Assembly: GCA_001516055.1 (NCBI GenBank)
Contig: LOEZ01000076.1
Span: forward strand, 1-47,968
Source: Gracilibacter sp. BRH_c7a
Lineage (GTDB): Bacteria; Bacillota; Desulfitobacteriia; Desulfitobacteriales; Syntrophobotulaceae
Direction: 5' to 3'
Length of the DNA: 47,968 nt
The notes beneath the pieces were generated by a model. That model was not told the DNA's origin, did not search any database, and saw nothing but the letters and a program-made list of their open reading frames with translations. This document shows positions 33,157-41,513 of this stretch, piece by piece. The position numbers were made by a program, and so were the translations under genes. The first letter of the stretch is position 1; each line of letters opens with the position of its first letter.

Positions 33157-33449
33157 GAATTGTCAATACGCTAAATGTAGATCATAAACTTGGAATTAAT
33201 AAATTCCATGTAGATGAAGATAATGCCCATATAACCTTAAAAGAAGAGAACATCGACATGGAGGAATATCAGAAATTAGTGATCGCTTGTCCTGCTGGCT
33301 TATACAAAGTAGATGAGAACTGCAGTGTTCAATTTGACTACGCCGGATGTTTAGAGTGTGGTACCTGTCGTATACTATGCGGTAGAACAATCTTAGAAAA
33401 ATGGGAATTTCCACAGGGAACCATGGGGATAGAATTCAGATTCGGGTAA
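33153..33449 (+). CDS. fixX: FixX-like ferredoxin
   Basis: The protein has 98 residues. ACPAGLY (C46) and CLECGTCRILC (C66, C69, C72, C76) are the FixX/ETF-QO-type iron-sulfur pattern for one [4Fe-4S] cluster, with C46 also conserved. The GTMGIEFRFG C-terminus is typical. The ATG overlaps the fixC stop, giving tight coupling and a 1:1 complex. Confidence 0.87.
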   Translation: MRIVNTLNVDHKLGINKFHVDEDNAHITLKEENIDMEEYQKLVIACPAGLYKVDENCSVQFDYAGCLECGTCRILCGRTILEKWEFPQGTMGIEFRFG

Positions 33450-33475
33450 TCAAACGACTAAGGAGGTAAGTTATA

Positions 33476-35017
33476 ATGGATAAAGTGGAAACCTTCAATG
33501 GTCTATTGGATTACTGGGGAGAAAAAACGCCAGAAAAAGAAGTTATATTTGATGGGCTTAGGAGAATGAGCTACGGAGAGTTGAATCGTGAGACCCAGCA
33601 TTTAGCAGCAGCCTTATCTTTTTTGGGCATTGAAAAAGGGGATAGAGTTCTAGCCATACTGCCAAACTGGCATGAATTTATCACTATCTTTTTCGCAGTT
33701 GCGAAAATTGGTGCAATTCTTGTTCCGTGTAATATGTCTTTGAGCAATAGGGAATTGAAAGATCGATTTGATTTGACTCGCCCTAAACTAACGTTTGTTT
33801 CCAGCCACGATCAATTGATGTGGCTGGAAACAAACGAGGAATTAACAAAATTTATTACAGTTCGGTTTGAAAAGAATCATTACTTTATGTATTCAGAAGT
33901 GCTGGCATTTGGGAATAAACACATCAATCCAACCGTCATGACTGATTCTTACTTGGATTATCAAGAAGATGTAATTGCTCTTATCTTTACATCTGGAACG
34001 ACGGGAATCCCGAAAGGAGTAGGACTGACAGGGTATAGTCTTATAAAGACAGCTGTCAGCATCGGTCAGCGTTTAACGTGTACACAACATGATGTTTTTC
34101 TTGTACCGCTTCCATGTACGCATTTATTTGGAATTGTAACAGGAATAATTGCCCCCATATATTTTGGGGCAAGAATAGTCATTATGGAAAAATACAATTC
34201 ACAGGAAGCATTACGGTTGATAGAAAAGGAACAGATCACTGTTCATCATGGTGTACCTACAATGTTTGTCCGTGAATTGGGAGAATACAAATACTTTCCA
34301 GTCAACGTTTCATCATTAAGAACGGGTATCGTGGCAGGTTCAGTTTGTTCAGAAGAAATTATGAAGAAAGTTAATACAAATTTTAAATTTGATCTTATGG
34401 TTGCTTATGGACTCACAGAATTTGTGGGGGTTTCCATGACAAGTCTGGATGACAGTCTAGAACATAGATTTAAGACTGTTGGACGACCTTATGAAGGTAT
34501 ACAGATTAAGGTCGTTCATGAAAGCGGAAGAATTGCAGAAACCGGGGAAATAGGCGAGCTATATTGTAAGGGTTACGGTGTAATGAAAGGTTATTATAAA
34601 ATGCCATGCAAGACGAAGGAAGTACTGGATGAAGAGGGTTGGCTTCGCACAGGTGATTTGGGTAGTGTTGATGAACTCGGGTATATTAGAATAACTGCCA
34701 GAAAAAAAGAAGTCATCAACAGAGGAGGTTACAAGGTCTATCCCCGTGAAGTGGAAAACGTGTACTATGACCATCCTGATATCTTGGAAGTCTGTGTGAT
34801 TGGGGCTCCTCATGGCGAATTAGGGGAACAAACCATCGCCTATGTTCAATTAAAACAAGATTCTGGAGGAACACCGGAGCTGCTGCGGGAGTATGCTAAA
34901 GATAGAATAGCTAAATATAAAATCCCAGATCGCGTTGTATTGCTGGATAATATGCCAAAGTTGGGAAATGGAAAAATTGATAAAAAGTTCATAAACACTC
35001 TGTTATATCCAAAGTAA
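33476..35017 (+). CDS. acyl-CoA ligase (CaiC-like, ANL superfamily)
   Basis: This 513-residue protein has the ANL motifs in order: A3 FTSGTTGIPKGV (about 171-182), the MVAYGLTEF A5 block, GWLRTGDLGSVDELGYI (A7), RKKEVINRGGYKVYPREVE (A8) and the C-terminal NGKIDKKF with the catalytic Lys. It would activate the free acid with ATP and CoA to prime the cycle, after which the CoA-transferases can recycle CoA. AAGGAGGT precedes ATG 33476. It is the last gene of the plus-strand series and converges on the second carrier. Confidence 0.87.
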   Translation: MDKVETFNGLLDYWGEKTPEKEVIFDGLRRMSYGELNRETQHLAAALSFLGIEKGDRVLAILPNWHEFITIFFAVAKIGAILVPCNMSLSNRELKDRFDLTRPKLTFVSSHDQLMWLETNEELTKFITVRFEKNHYFMYSEVLAFGNKHINPTVMTDSYLDYQEDVIALIFTSGTTGIPKGVGLTGYSLIKTAVSIGQRLTCTQHDVFLVPLPCTHLFGIVTGIIAPIYFGARIVIMEKYNSQEALRLIEKEQITVHHGVPTMFVRELGEYKYFPVNVSSLRTGIVAGSVCSEEIMKKVNTNFKFDLMVAYGLTEFVGVSMTSLDDSLEHRFKTVGRPYEGIQIKVVHESGRIAETGEIGELYCKGYGVMKGYYKMPCKTKEVLDEEGWLRTGDLGSVDELGYIRITARKKEVINRGGYKVYPREVENVYYDHPDILEVCVIGAPHGELGEQTIAYVQLKQDSGGTPELLREYAKDRIAKYKIPDRVVLLDNMPKLGNGKIDKKFINTLLYPK

Positions 35018-35079
35018 ATTTTCCTTTTAATCTTTCTCTGTGAAGAATTTTAGTACTGCGTTTTTTTGTTTTAGGTAAT

Positions 35080-35132
35080 AATAAAGTTTAGGCTGCAGAA
35101 ATTATTTGATTTACTGCAGCTTAAACTTTATT
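35080..35132. terminator. bidirectional terminator between convergent genes
   Basis: Bases 35080-35098 pair with 35114-35132 over 19 positions with one G-T wobble, around a 15-base loop. AT-rich ends give T/A tracts on both strands. It separates the ligase gene from the minus-strand carrier gene. Confidence 0.8.
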
Positions 35133-35232
35133 GATCCGAAGAAGAACTATAAACTCAAACTCTATCTTCAAGTTCGCGTACTCAGCATAAGATAACCTAT
35201 GATGTTTATTTTACTAATAAATAATATAAATG

Positions 35233-36525
35233 TTATTGTGTGATGGATGTTGGGTTGGTTTCGTCAAATAGGATTCTTTTCCTTAAGGAGTAGGCTGTTA
35301 TACCAAAGATCGTAAAAGCTATGGCCAGCCCCATCACCATAAATAGCGGAATTATATAAGAACCGTTATTGAAATCAGCAATATATCCATACAGAGATTG
35401 GCCTATAGCAGATGCTGCTGCATAGAACATCATGACGATAGAATAGATTTGAGTGAAATAGCGCTCCCCAAATATCTTGCGGGTTAGCATCGGTGATTGT
35501 ACGGTTGCCTGTGCAAAACCAAAACCATAAAGGAAGGCACCAGCCAGGAAAAAAGATGCATTGTGCGTACCGATAAAGGTAATCATGCCAACCCCGAGGA
35601 GTCCAGAAATACCCGAAAAAAGGATTCCTCCAACGACGCTTTTATCATTAATCCAACCTAAGACAACCTTACCTACTAAGACACCAAACATACTAGCTGA
35701 ACCTACGGTGGATGCAACGACAGCACCTTGTCCAAGAGAGGTAACAATCGATGGATAATAGACATTAATGTCGGTATATAAAGCTACAGATGCTAAAAAA
35801 AGAAGAAGAATGATAAAAGCCGGAGTTTTGATAGCCTTTGAAACAGGTACTCCATTGAGCACTAAAGGTTTCATATTAGCTTGATTCTTAGAAATATCTG
35901 CAGAATCTGATTCACCATAGGCCTTTAGTCCTATATCAGATGGATAGCTTCTTATGAATAAGGCAACGAGGGGGAAAACAAGAAGAGCAATAATAAGACC
36001 AAAAGCTATGTAGGCTGACCTCCAACCCATAGTTGCAATGATGTAACCTCCGATAGGATTGAAAATAACTGCGCCAACGCCGGTGAAGGCCATACATAGA
36101 CCGATAAAAAATCCGGTTCTAACTTTAAACCAACGAGTAATCATCGTAGGAGTAGCAATATAAAGAAAAAATGCTTGGGAGATTCCCAGAAAAACTGCGC
36201 CAACATAGAATTGGTAGACACTTGTGTAGAGAGCCATGGAACCTACTGCAAGTGCGTTTATCAAGACAAAAGTAGATAATAGCTTACGGGCATCAAACTT
36301 GGAAAGCAACTGACCTGCAAATGGAAGAAAAAGCATAGCAGAAAAAGAAACAAATGTTAGGTACAGAGCTAACGATCCTCTCGGAACCCCAAATTCTTTT
36401 AGAATTGGGACAAAGAATATTCCTGCGGTATTCCAAGTGATGGAGGAAGTTAAACTCATCGCACAACAAGCTATTACAATTAAAAACCCGTGATGAAGAC
36501 GGTTTGAATTTTGTGTAGTACTCAT
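35233..36525 (-). CDS. OFA-type MFS carrier, second copy
   Basis: This 430-residue, twelve-helix protein is paralogous to the carrier at 26304-27590, sharing GQLLSKFDARKLLSTFV, RWFKVRTGFFIGLCMAFTG, FNPIGGYIIATMGWRSAYI and RKIFGERYFTQIYS. AAAGGGG precedes ATG 36525. It has its own sigma-54 promoter at 36697-36717 and two enhancer-like palindromes further upstream. Two related carriers around one pathway could have different roles (uptake and product exchange, or two substrates). Confidence 0.82.
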   Translation of the reverse strand: MSTTQNSNRLHHGFLIVIACCAMSLTSSITWNTAGIFFVPILKEFGVPRGSLALYLTFVSFSAMLFLPFAGQLLSKFDARKLLSTFVLINALAVGSMALYTSVYQFYVGAVFLGISQAFFLYIATPTMITRWFKVRTGFFIGLCMAFTGVGAVIFNPIGGYIIATMGWRSAYIAFGLIIALLVFPLVALFIRSYPSDIGLKAYGESDSADISKNQANMKPLVLNGVPVSKAIKTPAFIILLLFLASVALYTDINVYYPSIVTSLGQGAVVASTVGSASMFGVLVGKVVLGWINDKSVVGGILFSGISGLLGVGMITFIGTHNASFFLAGAFLYGFGFAQATVQSPMLTRKIFGERYFTQIYSIVMMFYAAASAIGQSLYGYIADFNNGSYIIPLFMVMGLAIAFTIFGITAYSLRKRILFDETNPTSITQ

Positions 36526-36619
36526 TGGAAACCCCTTTCATTTTGGTAAAAGCACATTCAAATTAAAAATAGTTCTGTTTGGAAGGTTTAGACTTAAAGC
36601 ATGTAACAAGTATCACATA

Positions 36620-36642
36620 TCATTTCATAAAAAAGCCTCCTT
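36620..36642 (-). promoter_or_regulatory. strong ribosome site with two-codon frame in the carrier-2 leader
   Basis: On the minus strand AAGGAGGC (36642-36635) is followed 7 bases later by ATG AAA TGA (36628-36620). CTCC four bases upstream of GGAG can fold over the ribosome site. The frame lies about 95 bases before the carrier start. Confidence 0.4.
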
Positions 36643-36696
36643 CTGGAGAAATAGAATTATTGAGTGAATTTTCGAATCTAGTATGTCATTTATTAT

Positions 36697-36717
36697 ATAA
36701 GCATTTACCATGCCAAC
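36697..36717 (-). promoter_or_regulatory. sigma-54 (-24/-12) promoter of carrier 2
   Basis: On the minus strand TTGGCATGGTAAATGCTTA has GG and GC separated by 10 bases. The -12 element reads ATGCT rather than TTGCW, a small deviation. Transcription would start near 36688, leaving a leader of about 160 bases. Confidence 0.7.
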
Positions 36718-36777
36718 TTTTAAATGCAGTATATATGTACATAGTCAGGTGGTATTAAATAGATCTTAACAATACAG

Positions 36778-36793
36778 TGTACAATATTGTACA
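36778..36793. promoter_or_regulatory. 16-bp perfect palindrome, candidate enhancer site
   Basis: TGTACAATATTGTACA is centred about 97 bp upstream of the predicted carrier-2 start, a usual enhancer distance. A single TGTACA also occurs at 36736-36741. Confidence 0.55.
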
Positions 36794-36813
36794 AATATGA
36801 ATTAGCAAGCATA

Positions 36814-36825
36814 TACACAATTGTA
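36814..36825. promoter_or_regulatory. second candidate enhancer site
   Basis: TACACAATTGTA repeats the TACA-N4-TGTA form 34 bp from the first palindrome, about three helical turns, so a regulator oligomer could bind both on one face. Confidence 0.5.
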
Positions 36826-36952
36826 CTACTAAATGTTTCGGGTTTGTTATGAGAAAAAGATATATGAATATGTATAAAACTATACTATAATGAAATTATT
36901 CACATTCATTTTAACTTTATATTTAGCAAATTTAAGGCTTGGGGTGTTTATT

Positions 36953-38929
36953 TTGGTAGAACACTATAATGAGGCACAAGTAAAGAAAAATAGGTTATCT
37001 TTTATTATTAAAGGAGAATTTTTTGCAGAGAATTTAAGAGAGGAAATTTTAGCCTCTTGGTTGAGATGCAAAGAATCAAATCTTGATCCAAAGGCCTCTA
37101 TGGTCGATCTCCCTCCTAATTTGTCAAAAGCGCAAAGTCAGCCTAATCCCATCATGTCTTTTCTGAGAGATGACATTCTACCTGATATTGTAGGATCCTT
37201 GTATCAACTATTAGAAAAATGTCAGGGCGCCTTATTTTGGGTATACAGCGATAGCTTAGTCGTTTTTTCCCAGAGGGGAGACAAGAAACTCCTGCAGGAA
37301 TTAAATTCTAAAAATATTGGTATAGGTACATGTTTATCAGAACAATACATAGGAACTACAGGGATTTCGCTTTCAAGCGGACCACATCAGGAATCGTGGG
37401 TTATTGGTCATGAACACTATTTGGACATGTTTACACCTTATGTAACCTATAGTTATTGTCAAGAAGATTTTTATGGACTGTCCTATGCATTTATCATATT
37501 GCCCCAAGAATCTTTTACACCTTTGTTTCTTGATTACATTAGACTATTCCATCAAGCTCGAACAAACACCATCATTTGTTATCGAAATAGATTAGAATCA
37601 GAATTGAAAGATGAATTATTTAGCCAGTTCTTTGAAATGAAAAATGAAGCGGTCATTTTTATAGATTCTTTCGGAAAAATTGTTGATGTGAACCAGAAGT
37701 TTACTGTGTGGTTTCAGCTAGAACTGACTAAAGTAAAGGACAGAGACCTTGTGGAATTGATTCCTGAGATGGAAAGAGTCCTTACCTGTTTAGAAACAGG
37801 TAAGAGAATAATCTCGGAAGAGGTTCAGTTACCAGAGTTACCGGCGCATTCGCAATTTGTAAGAATGGACGTTATACCAACGATCAAAGATCAAAAAATA
37901 ACCGGATTGATCGTTACTCTGATGGATAATAAGACGGTTCGCCAGAGGGTTAGTAAAATTTCTAATCAGGCATACTATACGTTTGACGAGATTATTGGGG
38001 AATCTAAGTCACTACTAGCGGCTAAACTAAGGGCCGTGAATGCGGCCAACAGCTCCAGCAATGTTATTATATCCGGGGAGAGCGGAACAGGAAAAGAACT
38101 TTTTGCTCATTCCATTCATAATGCAAGTCAACGTCGAGAAGGTCCCTTTGTTTCCATTAATTGTGCGGCTATACCTACAGAGTTAATAGCCAGCGAATTA
38201 TTCGGCTATGTGGAAGGTGCTTTTACCGGTGCCAGAAAAGGCGGATCAATGGGTAAGTTTGAATATGCCAATACGGGGACGATTTTCCTCGATGAAATAG
38301 GGGAAATGCCTATTCATGTTCAGACCATTTTGTTAAGGGTATTAGAAGAACGGACTGTAACCAGAATCGGAAGCAATGTTTCTACACCTATTGATGTTAG
38401 GTTAATATGTGCAACCAATAGAAATCTGCATAAAATGGTAAAAGATAGAACATTCCGTCTGGATTTATATTTTAGAATCAATGTTCTTCATATTCATTTA
38501 CCCCCATTAAGAGAGCGGATTACAGATATCCCAATTATTGTTGATTACTATTTGAATTATTTTAATTCATTCCTAAATAAGACGGTGAAAGAAATTTCGC
38601 CTGAAGCCATGGATTCTTTGATTAAAAATCCTTGGGAAGGTAATCTAAGGGAATTAAGAAACACGATTGAATGCGGTGTTAATAACGCAATTGGAGATGT
38701 ACTGGAACTTGAACACTTACCCAGAGATTACTTTGAAGATGATGATCTATCCATCACACAAACCGACAAAACTGCAGTTCTCACCGAAAATGATTTCACG
38801 TTAGAGGAAAAAAGAATAATATTGAACCTAATGATTAAGTATAACGGTAATAAATCTCAAGTCGCTCAAGACTTGGGGATGTCAAGAAGTACATTATATA
38901 GAAAATTGAAAGACTATAATCTGGCTTAA
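36953..38929 (+). CDS. sigma-54-dependent enhancer-binding regulator (PAS, AAA+, Fis)
   Basis: About 658 residues from TTG 36953, which follows GGGGTG (36941-36946); an ATG at 36890 overlaps the -10 box and is unlikely. The N-terminal third resembles the AcoR/RocR-like sensory region, with a PAS-like segment NEAVIFIDSFGKIVDVNQKF. The AAA+ core carries GESGTGKE (about 375-382), GAFTGA (about 422-427, the sigma-54 contact loop), FLDEIGEM (Walker B) and the arginine-finger region FRLDLYFRINV. The Fis-type helix-turn-helix (NKSQVAQDLGMSRSTLYRKL) ends the protein. It is the only such activator in the window and stands between the -24/-12 promoters it probably controls. The sensed signal is likely the pathway acid or its CoA ester. 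Confidence 0.88.
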   Translation: MVEHYNEAQVKKNRLSFIIKGEFFAENLREEILASWLRCKESNLDPKASMVDLPPNLSKAQSQPNPIMSFLRDDILPDIVGSLYQLLEKCQGALFWVYSDSLVVFSQRGDKKLLQELNSKNIGIGTCLSEQYIGTTGISLSSGPHQESWVIGHEHYLDMFTPYVTYSYCQEDFYGLSYAFIILPQESFTPLFLDYIRLFHQARTNTIICYRNRLESELKDELFSQFFEMKNEAVIFIDSFGKIVDVNQKFTVWFQLELTKVKDRDLVELIPEMERVLTCLETGKRIISEEVQLPELPAHSQFVRMDVIPTIKDQKITGLIVTLMDNKTVRQRVSKISNQAYYTFDEIIGESKSLLAAKLRAVNAANSSSNVIISGESGTGKELFAHSIHNASQRREGPFVSINCAAIPTELIASELFGYVEGAFTGARKGGSMGKFEYANTGTIFLDEIGEMPIHVQTILLRVLEERTVTRIGSNVSTPIDVRLICATNRNLHKMVKDRTFRLDLYFRINVLHIHLPPLRERITDIPIIVDYYLNYFNSFLNKTVKEISPEAMDSLIKNPWEGNLRELRNTIECGVNNAIGDVLELEHLPRDYFEDDDLSITQTDKTAVLTENDFTLEEKRIILNLMIKYNGNKSQVAQDLGMSRSTLYRKLKDYNLA

Positions 38930-38973
38930 TTTTTTAAGACATGGAAAGATTTTGGAATAACCGTAGCCAGAAG

Positions 38974-39029
38974 AGAAAATGAAGCAGCCTTAGACTGATA
39001 GATATCAGGACTACGCTGCTTCATTTTCT
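38974..39029. terminator. bidirectional terminator between regulator and CoA-transferase 2
   Basis: Bases 38974-38988 and 39015-39029 are perfect 15-bp complements (GAAGCAGC/GCTGCTTC core) flanked by A- and T-rich ends, between two convergent genes. Confidence 0.8.
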
Positions 39030-39074
39030 TTATTTGTAATTATTTACCCAAATAATCTATTACGTCTTTGTTGA

Positions 39075-40295
39075 TTAACAATTTGGATCCTGCTTCAGAA
39101 TATTGTTGGCATAGAGTTCTTGAATTTGCTCAGGGGAGTAACCAAGTTCTTCGAGAACATCTTCATTGTCTTTACCATAACTGGGAGCTGCTCTCCAGAC
39201 TTTGCCGGGATTGTTCTTTAGTCTTGGGGCGATAGCTGGAGCAATAAATTTTCCGCCTTCGAAAGCATCATATTCGACAAATACACCGCGTGCTTTATAG
39301 TGGGGATGGTCGTACATAGTTTGGTATGTCATGATAGCACTCGAAACAATTCCATGAGCATTCAGTTCCTTTTCGGCTTCCATCACTGTTCTTTCGCCAC
39401 AGAATTCTTCAAGTCGTTGATGTAATTTTTCTGCGCCAGGCGTTCCTTTAAATACGGCATATTTATCTGTTGGAAAATCAGGAGACCCAAACTCAAGACC
39501 GAATAAAGGCAATCCTTTTTTGAGGGTAAGCGTGCTTAAGAAAAAGGTATAAACATATCCATCTTTACATTTGTAAGGTTGACATCCGGCAAATGTGGGA
39601 CTGGAAGCACCTGAACGCTTTCTCTCAATCTTGTAATTCAGCCAGTCACTGGGAAAGCCGGCTTGAATCATGAGCAGGGCTTCAAATTGAGCACAATCGA
39701 TGCTTTCACCTTTACCAGTTTTTTGGGCATTAATATAAGCTGCAAGTGTTGCCCAAGAGGCTGTTAATCCGGCAACGTAATCGCCCATATATGCGGGTGC
39801 AGGAGCAGGCAGCCCATCGGGTTCACCGTTCATATTCATAAAGCCACTAAAGGCCTGGCCGATGGAATCGTACGATCCTCTGTTCAAATATTCAGAATCA
39901 CCAGTTTGTCCATAGCCCGAAACATGTGTGATAATCAGTTTTGGATTTACCTTCCATAATTCTTCGTCACCTAAACCTCTTTTATCCCATGTGCCTGCCT
40001 TGGAATTCTCCACAACAATGTCTGCTTCTTTAACTAACTTTAAAAATACTTCCTTGCCCTTAGGCTTTACAACATCTAAAACAACGGCTCTATGATTTCG
40101 ACGATCCTTATTCAGGTAGGACAAAGAGTCTGTAGTTCTAAATTGATCTTTGACGATGGGGCTTTCCACAAAAATCACATCAGCACCGAAATCGGCCATC
40201 ATGGCTGCTGCAAAAGGACCTGCTACTGATAAACCGCAGCTGATTACTTTAATTCCTGATAATGGACCAAACTTAGGGATCTCTGATCTTTTCAT
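39075..40295 (-). CDS. CaiB-like family III CoA-transferase, second copy
   Basis: This 406-residue protein has nearly the length of CaiB. Motifs: GPLSGIKVISCGLSVAGPFA, MMADFGADVIFVESP, NKDRRNHRAVVLDV, and YMGDYVAGLTASWATLAAY with the catalytic Asp. AATGGAGGTAGAAT precedes ATG 40295. It differs clearly from the 354-residue copy at 27612-28676, so the two probably act on different acyl pairs. It has its own sigma-54 promoter about 190 bp upstream. Confidence 0.85.
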   Translation of the reverse strand: MKRSEIPKFGPLSGIKVISCGLSVAGPFAAAMMADFGADVIFVESPIVKDQFRTTDSLSYLNKDRRNHRAVVLDVVKPKGKEVFLKLVKEADIVVENSKAGTWDKRGLGDEELWKVNPKLIITHVSGYGQTGDSEYLNRGSYDSIGQAFSGFMNMNGEPDGLPAPAPAYMGDYVAGLTASWATLAAYINAQKTGKGESIDCAQFEALLMIQAGFPSDWLNYKIERKRSGASSPTFAGCQPYKCKDGYVYTFFLSTLTLKKGLPLFGLEFGSPDFPTDKYAVFKGTPGAEKLHQRLEEFCGERTVMEAEKELNAHGIVSSAIMTYQTMYDHPHYKARGVFVEYDAFEGGKFIAPAIAPRLKNNPGKVWRAAPSYGKDNEDVLEELGYSPEQIQELYANNILKQDPNC

Positions 40296-40483
40296 ATTCT
40301 ACCTCCATTAAAATTTAAAAATATTTTACAGTAAAATAGTTTATGGTTAATCTTCACCTCTCTCGTAACTGTCTACTAATTCTTCTTCGTTGATTGATTT
40401 CATCACTTCAGTCAAAAAAAGATTTTTGCTTAGTAGGTAGTTTTGTTTTGGGTTTTTAACAATAATGGACACATTAAACTATA

Positions 40484-40502
40484 AGAGCAATTATTATGCC
40501 AA
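40484..40502 (-). promoter_or_regulatory. sigma-54 (-24/-12) promoter of CoA-transferase 2
   Basis: On the minus strand TTGGCATAATAATTGCTCT has GG and GC separated by 10 bases and a perfect TTGCT -12 element. The start would be near 40474. Confidence 0.8.
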
Positions 40503-40574
40503 ATCATGAAATTCCGGTTTGACTTGATAAATGGCATTTTAGAACTTAATTTATTATCTCTTTGTTAAAAAGTG

Positions 40575-40586
40575 TATAAATTTGTA
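40575..40586. promoter_or_regulatory. degenerate enhancer-like site
   Basis: TATAAATTTGTA differs from TACA-N4-TGTA at one position and is centred about 106 bp upstream of the predicted start of CoA-transferase 2. Confidence 0.35.
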
Positions 40587-41463
40587 TCAAATGAAAAAGT
40601 CGTATTGAAACAAACATTAGTGGGTGATCTGGATGAAACGTAATCAGGCAAATAAGAATTATGGAATATCTATGGGAAGATCAAATTTAATGGGATAGGG
40701 GAGATAAGTGGTTGAAGAGGGATAGAAGTATAAGTTACTTATAAAGAAGGATTGGATATTTTATGTGAAATATGGTGCATATAAAATTTATATAGAAAAG
40801 CATAATAATAAACAGACTGATGGTATTTTTACTGATGTTAGCTATCTAGAATTCCTTCTGTGCGATCTGAAAGAAAACCACTCTTAAAGTATGAACTAGA
40901 ACATTTTCTGATAACTATACACTCCAAATAGCACTATATAAAATTAGCCCAGGTACAAACACCTTACCCAATATATTTAAAAGCCTTAGAAGTCCTTAAA
41001 ATGGCTCATTGTTTCAAGTGACTTTAGCACTGGTCCATACAGGACGGTATATCCAATAAACCCAAGGATAAAGAGATTTATGATATACATTTAGGGATAC
41101 ATATGAAAGCATATGAAATAAAATAGATAAATTCGGATAAAAGACGAACAGATTAATCCAGATAATTTTAATGATGTTATATAGAGCCAATATATTATGA
41201 TTAGAATAGTATTATCAATACCGTGGAAAATGTAACTATAGTTTCTTATTATATACTTTACATAATATTTAAAATAGCACATTGCAAAATCGAAAAACAC
41301 TTATATCAAGCCGATGCTGCATTAATGTGCTTAATGACAGCCCATTTCTATACCATTCCAAGAAGTATTTTGACATCCTAAATAGGTAATTATAATTTAA
41401 GTCCCTTTTACCTTGTTTAAATTTAAAAATGGGAAAAGGTTTTTTAATTACAGATGAAAAAAG

Positions 41464-41495
41464 CTTGACTTGGAGTAAACTATAAGTGATAACCT
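41464..41495 (+). promoter_or_regulatory. MerR-type promoter/operator 1
   Basis: TTGACT (41465-41470), then 19 bp beginning TGGAGTAAACTATAAG, then TAACCT. The stretched spacer and the GGAGTNAAC centre match the two promoters further right; the right half of the dyad and the -10 are weaker here. Confidence 0.6.
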
Positions 41496-41513
41496 TAATT
41501 AGGAGGTGCACAT

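Larger units (their letters stand above)
36526..36952. other. 427-bp divergent regulatory region between carrier 2 and the sigma-54 regulator
   Basis: No gene is visible. From left to right it holds the carrier leader with a minimal frame, the minus-strand -24/-12 promoter, two TACA-N4-TGTA palindromes, and an AT-rich -10-like TATAAT (36886-36891) for the plus-strand regulator. Confidence 0.65.
40296..41463. other. 1.17-kb region without a gene
   Basis: The left 290 bp holds the leader, -24/-12 promoter and an enhancer-like site of CoA-transferase 2. From about 40620 to 41460 the DNA is AT-rich with only short, broken frames and no recognisable protein; it looks like decayed insertion DNA. 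One 21-bp stretch (41255-41275) recurs exactly at 47629-47649. Confidence 0.55.
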
